A stretch of DNA of 64,000 bases from Sitta carolinensis. Its lineage: Eukaryota > Chordata > Aves > Passeriformes > Sittidae. A program made the translations under genes and the position numbers. How positions within the stretch are numbered: the first letter of the stretch is position 1; each line of letters starts with the position of its first letter. Positions 14,029-24,602 of the stretch are shown here, piece after piece. The stretch lies in NCBI GenBank assembly GCA_032173965.1, contig CM063290.1, positions 11,371,501 through 11,435,500 of the forward strand, in the 5' to 3' direction. The notes beneath the pieces were generated by a model. It saw only the letters and a program-made list of their open reading frames with translations. It was not told the origin of the DNA and did no database searches.

Positions 14029-15685
14029 TCTTGGGACAAATAAGGACAGGTGAAAATCCCGCTACAATGTGCAGACTATTGTGGGGACAAGGAGGAATAA
14101 GACACAGCTTCAGCCAATGCTCTCTGTTGAACTGGTCTTTCCTGTCTGTCACTGAGACATGCTGCTGAGTGGTCCAGCAAGGGCCCCAGGCAGAGGGATG
14201 TTGTTATTTGTCCCTGTATCAGACAGTCATCAACAGGTTGATGCTAACTCTGATGTGGCCAGAACTGTTGCTTTGGGGGATTTATTGGCACAGCTCAGCA
14301 TGGATTGTCTAGCTCTGGGCACATCCACTCAGGAAGATCAGGAGCTGGGTTTCCTCCAATGACTGCCAGCAGAGTAGCTGACCCTACACTAGTGCAGAAC
14401 CATTAGCTGCTGTTTCTGTTTTGGAAGCTGCATTTCACCTCTCTTGCCAAGCACCTGTCATTTTTTTGAGCATTAATAACTGTACTAAAAAGCAGAAATG
14501 AAACTGAGAGGTCCTAGATTGGCAGACTTTTTAAGATAACTCAATACTGCACTGTGACTTTTTAAATTAATTTATAAATATTTAAAGCTATGAATCTTTC
14601 AGTCTTGTCAATTCATTTTGTTAATTATTTAGCTATAAAGCACATATCACATTCTTTACCTTCTGTCCAAATTGCATTTTATTACAGTTTGAAAGCAGTC
14701 TGCAGATGCAGCTGCAGCAGCTCAAGAACTAAGGTTGTGTTTTGCAAGTGGCTCCTTGGGTCTGTGTTTCCAGGGAAGTGGGGACTGTTCGATGCATTTC
14801 TTTTGCATGCTGAGTTTCTTGCATTTGCAACCTGGGTAATGATTCCAGTCACACAGGCACTTGCTGCCCTCATGTGCTTTTGCAAACCAAAGCTTGGCAT
14901 ATGCACATCCAGAGGCTTAAAAAAATGTTAATTCAGAAAAAAAAAATTTTTTGCCTCCTTGTTAGAGACCACACCTTTCATTCATGGCCAGAAACAGTGA
15001 TGGCCCTCCTTTGCAAATAGCCAGAGTAGCAAAGATTGAGCAAAATTTAATTAACATCTTTGTGATAAATGAACAGTATCACAGGCCAGATCCTCTTATT
15101 TTCCTCATCGCTCTTTCATTAGACAGATAAGTAGCTCCTTCATAATTATCAGTCTGTTGGAGCACAGACTGACATTTTATTGTAGGCTTGTGCAATATCA
15201 AAATTAGAGGTACACAAGTGTACCACAGCAATAACAAGGACTGCTGCACTGCAGCCAGTCCATTTGGAAGCCCTGTTGACTTTGTAAGAGCAAGAAAATA
15301 GAGCTTGAGGAAGCTGAACTACAAAATCTGTTGGAAATATGCTCACTATTCCGTTTCAGAAAACTCATTCCACACTTATGAGGAAAATATATGGAAAGAG
15401 GAGACCCAGGGTGGATATTGCACAGCCATGTGGACACAAGTTGCTTTACTTCTCTTCAGATACTATAGAGGAAGATTAGAGCAAATAAAGACCTAATTTA
15501 GTTTCTGTTAGGTGCATGACTGATAGGATGGAGATAAATCACATCTGTATTCCCAGTATTTCATATTTGTGTTTTTAACAGAATTTTCTTGGAACTGCTC
15601 TCAAAGCATAAAAGTTTCAGGCACCCTAGAAATCCATGATTCTCATCCTTTATACTGGACATCCAGTCAAGCCTGTAGTGTTGTC

Positions 15686-15776
15686 TGCATCTTTAAAATA
15701 TGTAAAGTGGGGGTAATACTTTCTGTTGTCATAGAGCTGCTGGCAGAATTAATTCATTAATTTTTATGAAGCATAC
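15686..15776 (+). mobile_element. MIR-type SINE relic (3' portion)
   Basis: GTAAAGTGGGGGTAATACTT, then CATAGAGCTGCTGGCAGAATTAA and TTTTTATGAAGCAT follow the order of the MIR 3' region (TAAAATGGGGATAATA, then ATAGGGTTGTTGTGAGGATTAA, then TGTAAAGC). Diverged, no flanking repeats, consistent with an ancient amniote SINE. Confidence 0.6.
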
Positions 15777-18700
15777 AAATCCTGTGGTGGGAGAGTCGGG
15801 CAGGAAAGCTAATGAGAAAATTTAAGATGGCTCTGAGGCCAGGTGAGTGGGTGGGAAACAAAACCTTTGGCCATGTACCAATTTTCTCTTCAAGGAGAAG
15901 ATAAAGATTATGTTAAATAATGACTTTGTTGCTAATGAGAATCGCCCTTGTGTACCTGAAGCAAATACTGCAGTCAGGATCTCCTCCTGCAGTTTGCTTT
16001 GCTGTAAACTCTCTAGTGAAAATCACCTCCTGTGCCTTGGATCCCTGCTCTATGGAGAGGGGATCTCATCTCTGGCTGGAATTGCCCTGCACTGTGCTTT
16101 CAATCAGAAAATACTATCTTGAAACCAGACATTTTCAAGGGATCTTCTAATTGCAGGGATTTTTCTTCAAAAGCAGTCAAGTCTTGGCACTCTCTGTGCA
16201 GCAGATCTTCTGTAGGGCAATGACCTGAAAGCCAGTTACTCAGTTATAATGTGAAATGATTAAATGCAATTACAGTCTTGATGATAAAATCTTCATCCTT
16301 CATCTCCTTCCACCCCCACAGTGTATTCCTGGGTACTTGCCTGGATGGATGGGGTCCTGGCAGTCCATTCAGGGCTGCTGGGGCTGGCAGCGCCAAAGTG
16401 CTCCAGAGAGGGGAGAGAGCAGGAGGGCTCCCTGGATGTGTCACTCCCTGCCCCTTGCACTGCTCCTCCCTGGCAGAGCTCTGCATGGGCACGATGTGTA
16501 GGCTTCTGCCAGCCCAACGTGGTGCTTTGTACTGCATTTCAAGTCTCAGCAGCAGCTAAATTCTTGCTCTGCTTTAAAGTGACCTTGGGAATTCAACACA
16601 GAGCCAGATGCTGCTATTTGTGCCTCTGCAGGGATTCCCTGCTCCCACGAGAAAAGCTGGTAGCTGCAGGGCTCTGTATTCTGCAGAATGACAGAAATTT
16701 TCCTCATTCCTGTTGCACTCACTTGTGGTATCAGGATGATGATGTTTTATGCCAAGTGTTTGAGGAATTTTTCTCTTTCCATTTGCTCCCAGTCCTTTGT
16801 GAATGGATTTCTCTCAGCTTTGTTTTACTGCTGCAGTTTCCTGTGCTCTGATTTGTCTGGCAATGAGGTTACCCTGTGACGAGTGTCTTTGCTCAGCTAG
16901 CTCTTAAATTGCCCAGCCTGACCTCACAGGTTTGCTTGCCAGAGTTTCAGAAGCCCCACAGTGCAGCAGAAGTACCTGGCTGGATTAGACACATACTGAT
17001 CCTATTCTCCTCTTTACCAAACAAGTTTTGCTTGGCTTGATCAGCTGTTAAATTTCTTATTTTACTTGGTTTCTGGCATTTCTGGGAGATTTTCACCCCA
17101 CCCTCTGTGGTGACTTGCCTGAGCCCAGTTGAGAGCTGGAATGCGTAACATGCACTTCCCAAACCCTGCTTTACCCCAGCAACTGATTATGAGAACAGCA
17201 AACCAGACAATTCTTCCTGTGTTCATTCCAAGGAATATAGCTCAGAAACTTCCGGCTGAAATGAAGTTAATGCAGCAGGAGGTAAAACAATAAATGTGAG
17301 AAAAAAGTTTTTGAGGGAGAAGGAAGGATGTATTAATCTTTCCAGCAGGATGATCCCTAGCTCACATATACAGTACTTCAAAGTTGAGACTGCATTTCAT
17401 CTCAAGTCTTTTAAAGGACCTATGTGCTTCCAAGCTGCCTTTAGCAGAAATTCAGGCAGATCAAGTGCCCTTTTGTTTTTCCCTTTATTTTATTTGAATA
17501 GTTTTGTGGACTTTCCTGTATTGTCTGAATTCGGGTCTCAGTGCTGAAGCACTCCTTTGTGAAGAACTTGCCCTGATAAGCCAGGTACTCAGCGAGGGAA
17601 AGCAACGATCATGAAGGAAAATAAGAGTAAGCAAGTTTGTCATATCCCTGCTGATGTTTCACCTGACTCAGCGCTGTATGAAGGGTTTGTGACAGGAGCA
17701 ACTCCTTAGCGCCAAGGTTAGAGAGGCTTCGGAGAAATGTGAGGCAGCTCTCCATGAAGCCTGTGAAGTCTCTGGATTCTAAGTGTGAGTGCCTCAAACC
17801 AGCTACTTTTCAAGTCTTTCTTTTGGGATGCAAATCTTAACCCCAGGAGCAATGAATTGCACACAAGTTAGATGGCTGAGCAAAGGAAAAAGACTTCAAA
17901 GGCTTGTTGTCCTTTTTAAAGGGAAACCGTGCTTGTGCTGTTCCCTTTCCAAGCCTCAGCAATTTTAACTGGCTGCTTGAACTTCACTTTCTAATCTCAA
18001 ATCCCATGCGAACAAACGAGGGCGGAGTGTGGCACTTCAGAGTCAATAACAACAACTCTCTGCCATGGGCAAAAGCAGGATATTTTATTTTGAAAATTGC
18101 CTCGTGGTCATTACAGTGCAGCTCTGCTCCGTGGTGAGCAGCTTGCAGGCAGGAGAAAGGAGGGAGCAGAAATCACCTGGCTGGTAGGATCTTCCTTTCT
18201 GAGCAGCACACCCAGCTGCGTGGAGGTGACAGTGTGACAGCACTGTCACCTTCCTGTGCTTGAGGAGCGGAGAGGGGAGGTACAGGAGAGCCTGGTCCCT
18301 CCCCCGTGGTCCCGCAGGGCACAGCCATGTCTCGGCAGAGCAGAAGTGACCCTTGCAGCGGGCAGTGCTGCTTCCCTGGACAACATGTGCATGTCTGCGC
18401 AGATCCAGGTTCCTCCTGCTCTGCTGGAGGGTGCGTAGCTTGTGCCCAACCACGGAAGAGGATTTTTCCATCAGCCCTCTGCATCAGTGCTCATTCCTTC
18501 CTTAGCCTGCACAGCCCACTCCACTCGGCACAATATTTGTTCTGTGTTGTTTTGAAGGACTGAATATCCTGCTCCACAGAGTGCACACGTATTGCTCAGG
18601 GAGAGGAGAAAACGGGAAAACCGAGGAAGCACTGGGATAGCTGTACCATTGCCGGCTCTCAGCTTCATTTGGAATGGGCTCACCAGCTTCTGCTCAAGGG

Positions 18701-18932
18701 GCTGGCACTGGGACCGCAAAAATTCCTGCTGTGTCCCAGCTGTGAGAGGGTGAACGGCGTATTACTGAATACAAGGGGGACAAAGAAGGACAGGGTTTGG
18801 TTCCCACCTTGCCACTTTTTAGGAGTGACTGCTGTCCTGAGAAGAAAAAGATAAAGTCTGGCACAGCTCGTTTTTTCTCTTGGTCTTGTTCCACTGCTTT
18901 CTATGCACTACCCAGGCTGCTGAAAGCTGATA

Positions 18933-18965
<33 letters not shown>

Positions 18966-19239
18966 CCTTCTATTCTAGCTACTTGGGTTTTATCAATTGT
19001 CTGTGATATTGAATACCCACACTTTCGAGCATCAGGCAGATTGTGATACCTCACTGTGTATGCACCATTGCAAGTGAGTTTAATGCCAGATGCATCCCTA
19101 AATATGACACAGAAAATCATGTTGGTGTTTGCAATAAGCAGTTTGGGTTTTTTTCTTGGTGATATTCCAGGATCAGGTTTTAAATAAAAGAAAACTGATT
19201 ATTTGTGGACAGAGATAATGTTCTTCAGAATGGTTTGTC
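15777..19239. other. no gene recognised
   Basis: Unique sequence with a moderately GC-richer part at about 18000-18450 and the 29-bp poly(A) at 18935. A 176-codon plus-strand ORF at 16321-16851 was inspected and not recognised. Confidence 0.55.
18935..18963 (+). repeat. poly(A) homopolymer, 29 bp
   Basis: Twenty-nine consecutive A residues after TAAT. Could be the tail of a retroposed transcript, but the upstream sequence was not recognised and no target-site duplication was seen. Confidence 0.95.
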
Positions 19240-19620
19240 CACTGGGTGTTTGTTATCATAATTAAATTTATTGTTCAAATTAAACAAAAGCAAGCTTTTC
19301 CCCAAAATTAATTAGTCTTCATAATTAGAAATTGTTTTTCAAAAGTGCTTTCAATTTATATTCTAGGAATTACCTAGATTGTGTTTTGCTGACAGCTATC
19401 AGAGTTGGCCATGCATACCTAATGCTCAGAGAGATATTAATTACCTTGCATAACTAGCATGCTCTAATACATTAATAACTCTGTGCTTTGGAGAACTGCT
19501 GCTTGCTGAAAGCTTTTTATTGAGATGCAATTTCTCATGATGCTAAGTTCCTGCTCAGATGACATTGATGCTTAGGCAGTGCTACTGAAAATCATCTGAT
19601 AATAAGGTTGGAAACCCTTT
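19240..19620. promoter_or_regulatory. candidate conserved non-coding element (homeodomain-site rich)
   Basis: Carries several TAAT-type homeodomain cores (CATAATTAAATT, AAATTAATTAGTC, ATAATTAGAAAT, GATATTAATTACC, ACATTAATAAC) over about 250 bp, together with GCTGACAGCT-like TALE words. No repeat family recognised. Enhancer role is inference. Confidence 0.35.
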
Positions 19621-19735
19621 CAACAAAACCTGGTGTAGCTGAACAACTGGAGACTGCTGGAAAGCAATGGCTTTGTAAAATCAAGCTTAAGTATGCTTAA
19701 AACAAATGCATCTTCTTAAAAACACACCGGAAATG

Positions 19736-19797
19736 CAGGGACGTCTTCCACTAGACCAGGTTGCTCGAAGGCCTATGCAGCCTGAGCTGGGACACTT
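19736..19797 (-). mobile_element. CR1 LINE fragment, 3' region, reverse orientation
   Basis: TCTTCCACTAGACCAGGTTG followed by CTCGAAGGCC and CAGCCTGAGCTGGGACACTT is the reverse complement of the CR1 3' region. Only about 60 bp is recognisable. The terminal octamer tail is missing or eroded. Confidence 0.7.
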
Positions 19798-19853
19798 CTT
19801 CACTGCATGGAAAGGCAGTCATGGGACAGTAAAATTATACCAAAGAACAGAAG

Positions 19854-19900
19854 ATCACAAGAAACAAGGATCACAAGAAACAAGGATCACAAGAAATAGG
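19854..19900 (+). repeat. 16-bp tandem repeat, about 2.9 copies
   Basis: ATCACAAGAAACAAGG occurs at 19854 and 19870, with a third, slightly changed and shortened copy from 19886. It lies about 60 bp after the reverse CR1 fragment. Confidence 0.92.
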
Positions 19901-20134
19901 CAAAAACCCCTGGGGGACAGTCTGGTTGTTTGACTCCTTGCACTGAAAATCACTGGCTAGGCTCAAGTCTTACTGTGCTCTCCTGAATTTACATATGGTG
20001 CATTAATCTAATTTATTTTTCTAGAATGGAAAGGTGCTGGGTCTCAGATATTAAAAGATTCAGATCTTGAAGCACTCCTGCAAAGTTTATCTACAGTTTA
20101 TGGTGTAAACAGAAAAGAAATCTACTCCTACTAC

Positions 20135-20162
20135 TACCTACTTTCAACTACCTACTTTCAAG
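20135..20162 (+). repeat. 14-bp tandem duplication
   Basis: CTACCTACTTTCAA is repeated twice in tandem, preceded by a short CTACTACTA run. Confidence 0.85.
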
Positions 20163-22139
20163 CCACAAGAGAGGCTATGTGCCTGTTACAAGCTTTTTTA
20201 TTTTCCTTCTATATTTTCTTTCTGGATTCTTTTTTCATACTGATTAGTGCTTTCAAATCTAGGCTTATGTTCCATCAGAAAAAAATTCTCTTTGTGTAAG
20301 GTATATTCAGCAATGTCTCCCCTTCTTTAGATTTAGGACTAGTTTGGGAAGAAAGCAGTACATCTGGTGAGCTGAAAACTCCAGTAAGCTTGTTCATCCC
20401 TATTCAGTTCAGTACCTTGCTTACAATTTTCAACAAAAGGAGATTAAATTCCCCAAATCCCACAGAAAGGCATACAGCCCTGTGAGTAGTCTATCCTTAA
20501 CTACCTGATTTACTGGATCAAAATAAACTTAAGCCCAGGTTTATATACACAGAGATCAGGTACAGCTATTCCATCTGGCTGAATAAGAAAAGAGACTGCT
20601 AAAGATTCATTGAGAGTGAACTGGCACACACCCTGTTTTTAAAAAAACAGTCTTTCTACCTTAAAAAAAAAATAAAAGCAAGCATATTTGAGCTGATTCA
20701 ATAACCAAGACATTGAGCTGTGTATAACTTTGAATCAAGGCACTATGAATAAACATGTTGCAAAGACTGAAGCCAAGGTAGACACAGCTGAGTGCTGAAT
20801 TCCCTGATGAAGCAACTTGTTCTTAAAGTCCTTATTCCTACCAATTTATTTTAATTGATCCCAGTCTGTGCTAAGATATTTTAATGGTCTCATTATTCTG
20901 AACTTCTAATAACCGAGTTTTAAAAGGAACATATTTCACAAAGACATCTTCAATAAATAAGATCAAAGCTATTCTGGGCTGACTGGTTTGGGTTTTGTCC
21001 TCTGCAATCAGAGACGTATGCCTGATGCATTTTTCAAGAGTGGGGATTAAGGGAAGTCAGTATTAACATTAAAATTAAGGAAGGTTGGGCCATTCAGTAG
21101 TTTGCTTTCCAAATGTCAAAAATACTGTGGATTGCTTTCATTTGGGGGTCAGGGGTTTACCAGAAGCACAGAAAGAATTTTAGGTGTTTAGTTCTCATTT
21201 TGAAGACCCATTAGACTGTAGTACAATGTCCCGTTTGGCTGCTTTCAGTCCCTCACCTTTATTAGGAATACAGCAATTTGTAAATGGAAAACAGCAGAAG
21301 GAAGTACCAGGCAGTGAAAACGTGAGCACACAGAGCTGTCCTGGTAGCACCTGTGAACAGCCAGGAACACCACAGAGACTGGAGGGAATGGCCTCTGCAG
21401 GCAGTGACAGCTGGAGGACAAGGAGAAGGAAAAATTACCTCTTTATTTTCCTAAGTAATACAAACAGCACTTGTACTGGTGTGTGGGAGTTCCCAGGAAC
21501 ACAACTCGGCTTTGAAGTCAGGCGTTGGAGAGGAACACGTACAAACAGCCCTGCAGTGCTGCCAGTGCTCTGATAGCCTACAAGGGAGACTCATTTTCCA
21601 TTTTTCTGCATAGAGAGAGATACTGGGCAGTCAGGGGAGGTTGGGCTTTACCAGGATGCTTGTTTATAATCTAGGCTTAAAATAGGCTTGCCACTTTCAC
21701 ACGTGGTACTGGTGAGGAGATCTCTGAAGGAAGGGATTGTCTGCTGAGAAGTCGTAGGACTGACACAAAAATTACAAAAGAAATTAACTTTAAATAATGT
21801 CCAGATACTGTATTGCTTTTTTCACTGAATTGCTGTGACATATGGTACTAATAAGCAAAGAGGTCAATGCCACATCAAAAATAGGATTTGGATTCTGGCA
21901 CCAGGTAAAACATCAACAATTCAGAATTCTACCCTTGCTCCTAATTTAGAGGTATGGCATCACATCCCTAAGAACAAAGGTCATATTTCCACATTCCTTT
22001 GGGAGAAAACAGAATTTAACATAGTTTCTGACCAAACTTTTCATTGTAGTTTGGTGTTTATGGGTTTATGTCCCACGTGCACTTTTCTTTACTCTTGGAG
22101 CATTCAGCCAGATCTGTGGGTGCTCAGCCAGTTCATGAG

Positions 22140-22275
22140 GCCTTCATATTTCCCCTGCTGTAAGATGAGAGTAATCTTAGTTATACAGAGTTCTCACCAC
22201 AGAAACTAGAGGACATCCACTGGCTAATTTTTGTAAACAGATCCAAGGCTATAAAACATCCTGTAAATGATAAAT
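22140..22275 (+). mobile_element. possible MIR-type SINE relic
   Basis: CTGCTGTAAGATGAGAGTAA and, about 65 bp later, TTTGTAAACAGATCCAAGGC with TATAAAACATCCTGTAAATG resemble the MIR 3' region and tail. Weak, highly diverged match. Confidence 0.42.
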
Positions 22276-22597
22276 ACTAGTATTTTTAACACAGCATTTT
22301 CAATGGCCCAGGCAGTTTCTCCACTGAGAGGTCCAGCAATGCCAGCCATCAATTTGAGAACATGAATCTATCAGGACTGTAATACATTAGCTCCCAGCAC
22401 TGCTCTGTCCTCCCATTGCCGTTACCTTGACAAATCACTCAGTTCAGAGCACTGCATCAAACGTTATTTCTCTGACAGATAAACCAGGGTGCTTCATAAA
22501 TGTTGTGCATGGAGGTAGATATGGAAAGCTCAGTTCAGGGAAAGACAAGGTGCTCCAGGTTGCTGTGAAGAGGAATTGGGCCCAAAATTGGGGGGAG

Positions 22598-22795
22598 CTT
22601 CTGTAAGGATGGTGAGATGCTGGCAAAGATTGCCTAGAGAAGCTGTGGATGCTCCATTCCTGGCAGTGTCCAAAGCCAGGCTGGATGGGCTTGGAGCAGC
22701 CTGGGATAGTGGAAGGAGTCCCTACTCATGGGCTTGGAGCTGAATGATGTTTCAAGTTTCTTCCAACCCAAGCCATTCCATCTCTCTGTGAAGGG
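22598..22795 (+). mobile_element. CR1 LINE fragment, 3' end
   Basis: Diverged CR1 3' end. TTGCCTAGAGAAGCTGTGG, GGCTGGATGGGCTTGGAGC, then TTTCTTCCAACCCAAGCC and CCATTCCATCTCTCTGTGA match the order of CR1 3' landmarks. Strongly 5'-truncated, no coding potential. Confidence 0.9.
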
Positions 22796-24602
22796 AATGA
22801 GTGGTGATCTGAAACATGTCCCTTCTGTTTTCGGAGGGATGGATGCCAGACGATGTGCTAAATAAAGTCTAAGTGAAGAGTGGGATGTGTGACCCTGGGA
22901 GCTGGGGGAAGTGAGAAGGACCCTAAAGCTCCTTGTTTATTTCAGCAGGTTAGAAGGCAAAACCGCAATTTTGCTTTTAGGCAAACTTGGATTTTCAGCG
23001 TTTGAGAAAACATAGGCTTTACTGACCTAGGGCCATTCCATGCTCCCACATGGAAGTTAAAACCTGCATGCTAAAGCCATGCTATGTTTCCCTGCTCTGG
23101 TGGACCTTTCATTCCCATGGGAAGCAGGGTGGCACTGAACGATGGGCCACTCTAACTGTGGCATAAATAGAGGAGAATCAGGTAGGAAGAATTCCTGTGA
23201 GGCTTAAAATAGAGATAGGCTCACAATTTGCATCCTGACATTTCTGAGCTTTTCAAGGGTGATGGCCATGACCAGGCTGCTCATAAGGCCATTCTGCAAA
23301 ATCCAAAATGAGAACTCCTCCATTAGTGGAGAAAGTCTGAGGGGGAATTAGCTTTGTGGCACAGCTAATCTCTGCTGCCTTGGTTAATCCTTGCAGCCTG
23401 TTGCAGAAATAATTCAGTCGCTGTGGGACCAAAACCTGAAGCAGCTTGACTGACATCAGCCAAAAAGCCCCAAAAGCCTGTAGCAAATCTTTTTCAATAA
23501 ATTACAGCATGTGGTGGGGTTTGCTGTGTCACGTCCTCAGTTTTTATATGGCAATGTCAGGTTAACAAGCAAGCTGATTGTGGCTCAGCTATTGGGCAAG
23601 AGCCTCAAATAGGTTTTTTTCTAAGCACATGCTTAGCACCAAAATCTAAGGAAACATTTTATTTTTTTTTTTAATCCCAGTTGAGTTAAGGCAGAATTTT
23701 TTTTATAACAAAGGAACAAACATAATTTATAAATTATGGTAGCTGTGAACTCCTATTGTCCTGCTTTCTTTCTCCAGTAACAGGATTTTTTGGATAGGAT
23801 GAAATAGAGCTAAGGGTATTTGTATAGATTTATAGGTTCTTGCTTTAAAAAAATAAATTTTGGGCCAGGTTATGTCCATGAGATGCTAGATCATGTCAAT
23901 CAAGTTCTCAGCATTGTGCACTGCCAAAGCAATCTCACTTTAAGTGCTGGAAAAAGTAATTTGGTTTGAATTGCAAGTTGTTGTTCTCTTGTGTTCAAGA
24001 TAATTCACTGTTCCCTTTTCAAGTCATTTTTTTTTCTTCCTAAGTGTTATCTCTCATGTCTTTACACCAGAGCTTGATATCCATCCTTTTGGTTCAGGTT
24101 CATATCCTGGGAGACTTTGCAAAACCTGAGTGTGTGTGAAGAATTAAATCCTTGCTGCTTGTGATGTAGCCAATGTAGTGTAGTTAATACATCTGTCTCT
24201 CTCTGGAGAAGCTTTACTTTTTCTGCATGTGAAGAACTTAAAAAAACATCTCTGAATTATGATTTTAAACTCTGCAACAGTGTAACTTCCTTCCACAACC
24301 CAGGTAAGTGTGGACATTTGCACCATAGACACTGCAACAGTGTTTTTCCTAACAAAGATAAATTCAAATTGAAAGGGAAAAAAATTATAATAATATTGCA
24401 TGCTAGAACAAAGCAACATATGGGGTTTGTTCCTGGTTGTTGATAGGTTTCCTGGGTTGTGGATGATAATGTGTGTGAGACAACAGAGAAACAAGCTGTT
24501 TCTCCAAGGATGGGTAGTCATCGTCCAGTGCTTTTATAATTTTCTCAGTGAGCAGCCCTGGACTTCACAGGAGCACAGGAGCAGAGCCTGGCACAGTGGC
24601 AG

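Larger units (their letters stand above)
9546..15685. other. no gene recognised
   Basis: Apart from the candidate element at 12815-13090 and the AT microsatellite at 13941-14028, ordinary unique sequence. A 170-codon plus-strand ORF at 11530-12042 has no recognisable domain or coding texture. Confidence 0.55.
19901..24602. other. no gene recognised
   Basis: AT-rich unique sequence apart from the possible MIR (22140) and the CR1 end (22598). A 129-codon ORF at 21184-21573 shows no known similarity. Confidence 0.55.

Noticed and set aside
16321..16851. 176-codon plus-strand ORF, the longest outside the repeat array
   Set aside because: No domain, no coding texture, and overlapping ORFs of similar quality exist on the other strand. 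This is expected by chance in 64 kb.
18900..18963. Possible processed pseudogene ending in the 29-bp poly(A)
   Set aside because: No recognisable transcript upstream and no target-site duplication.
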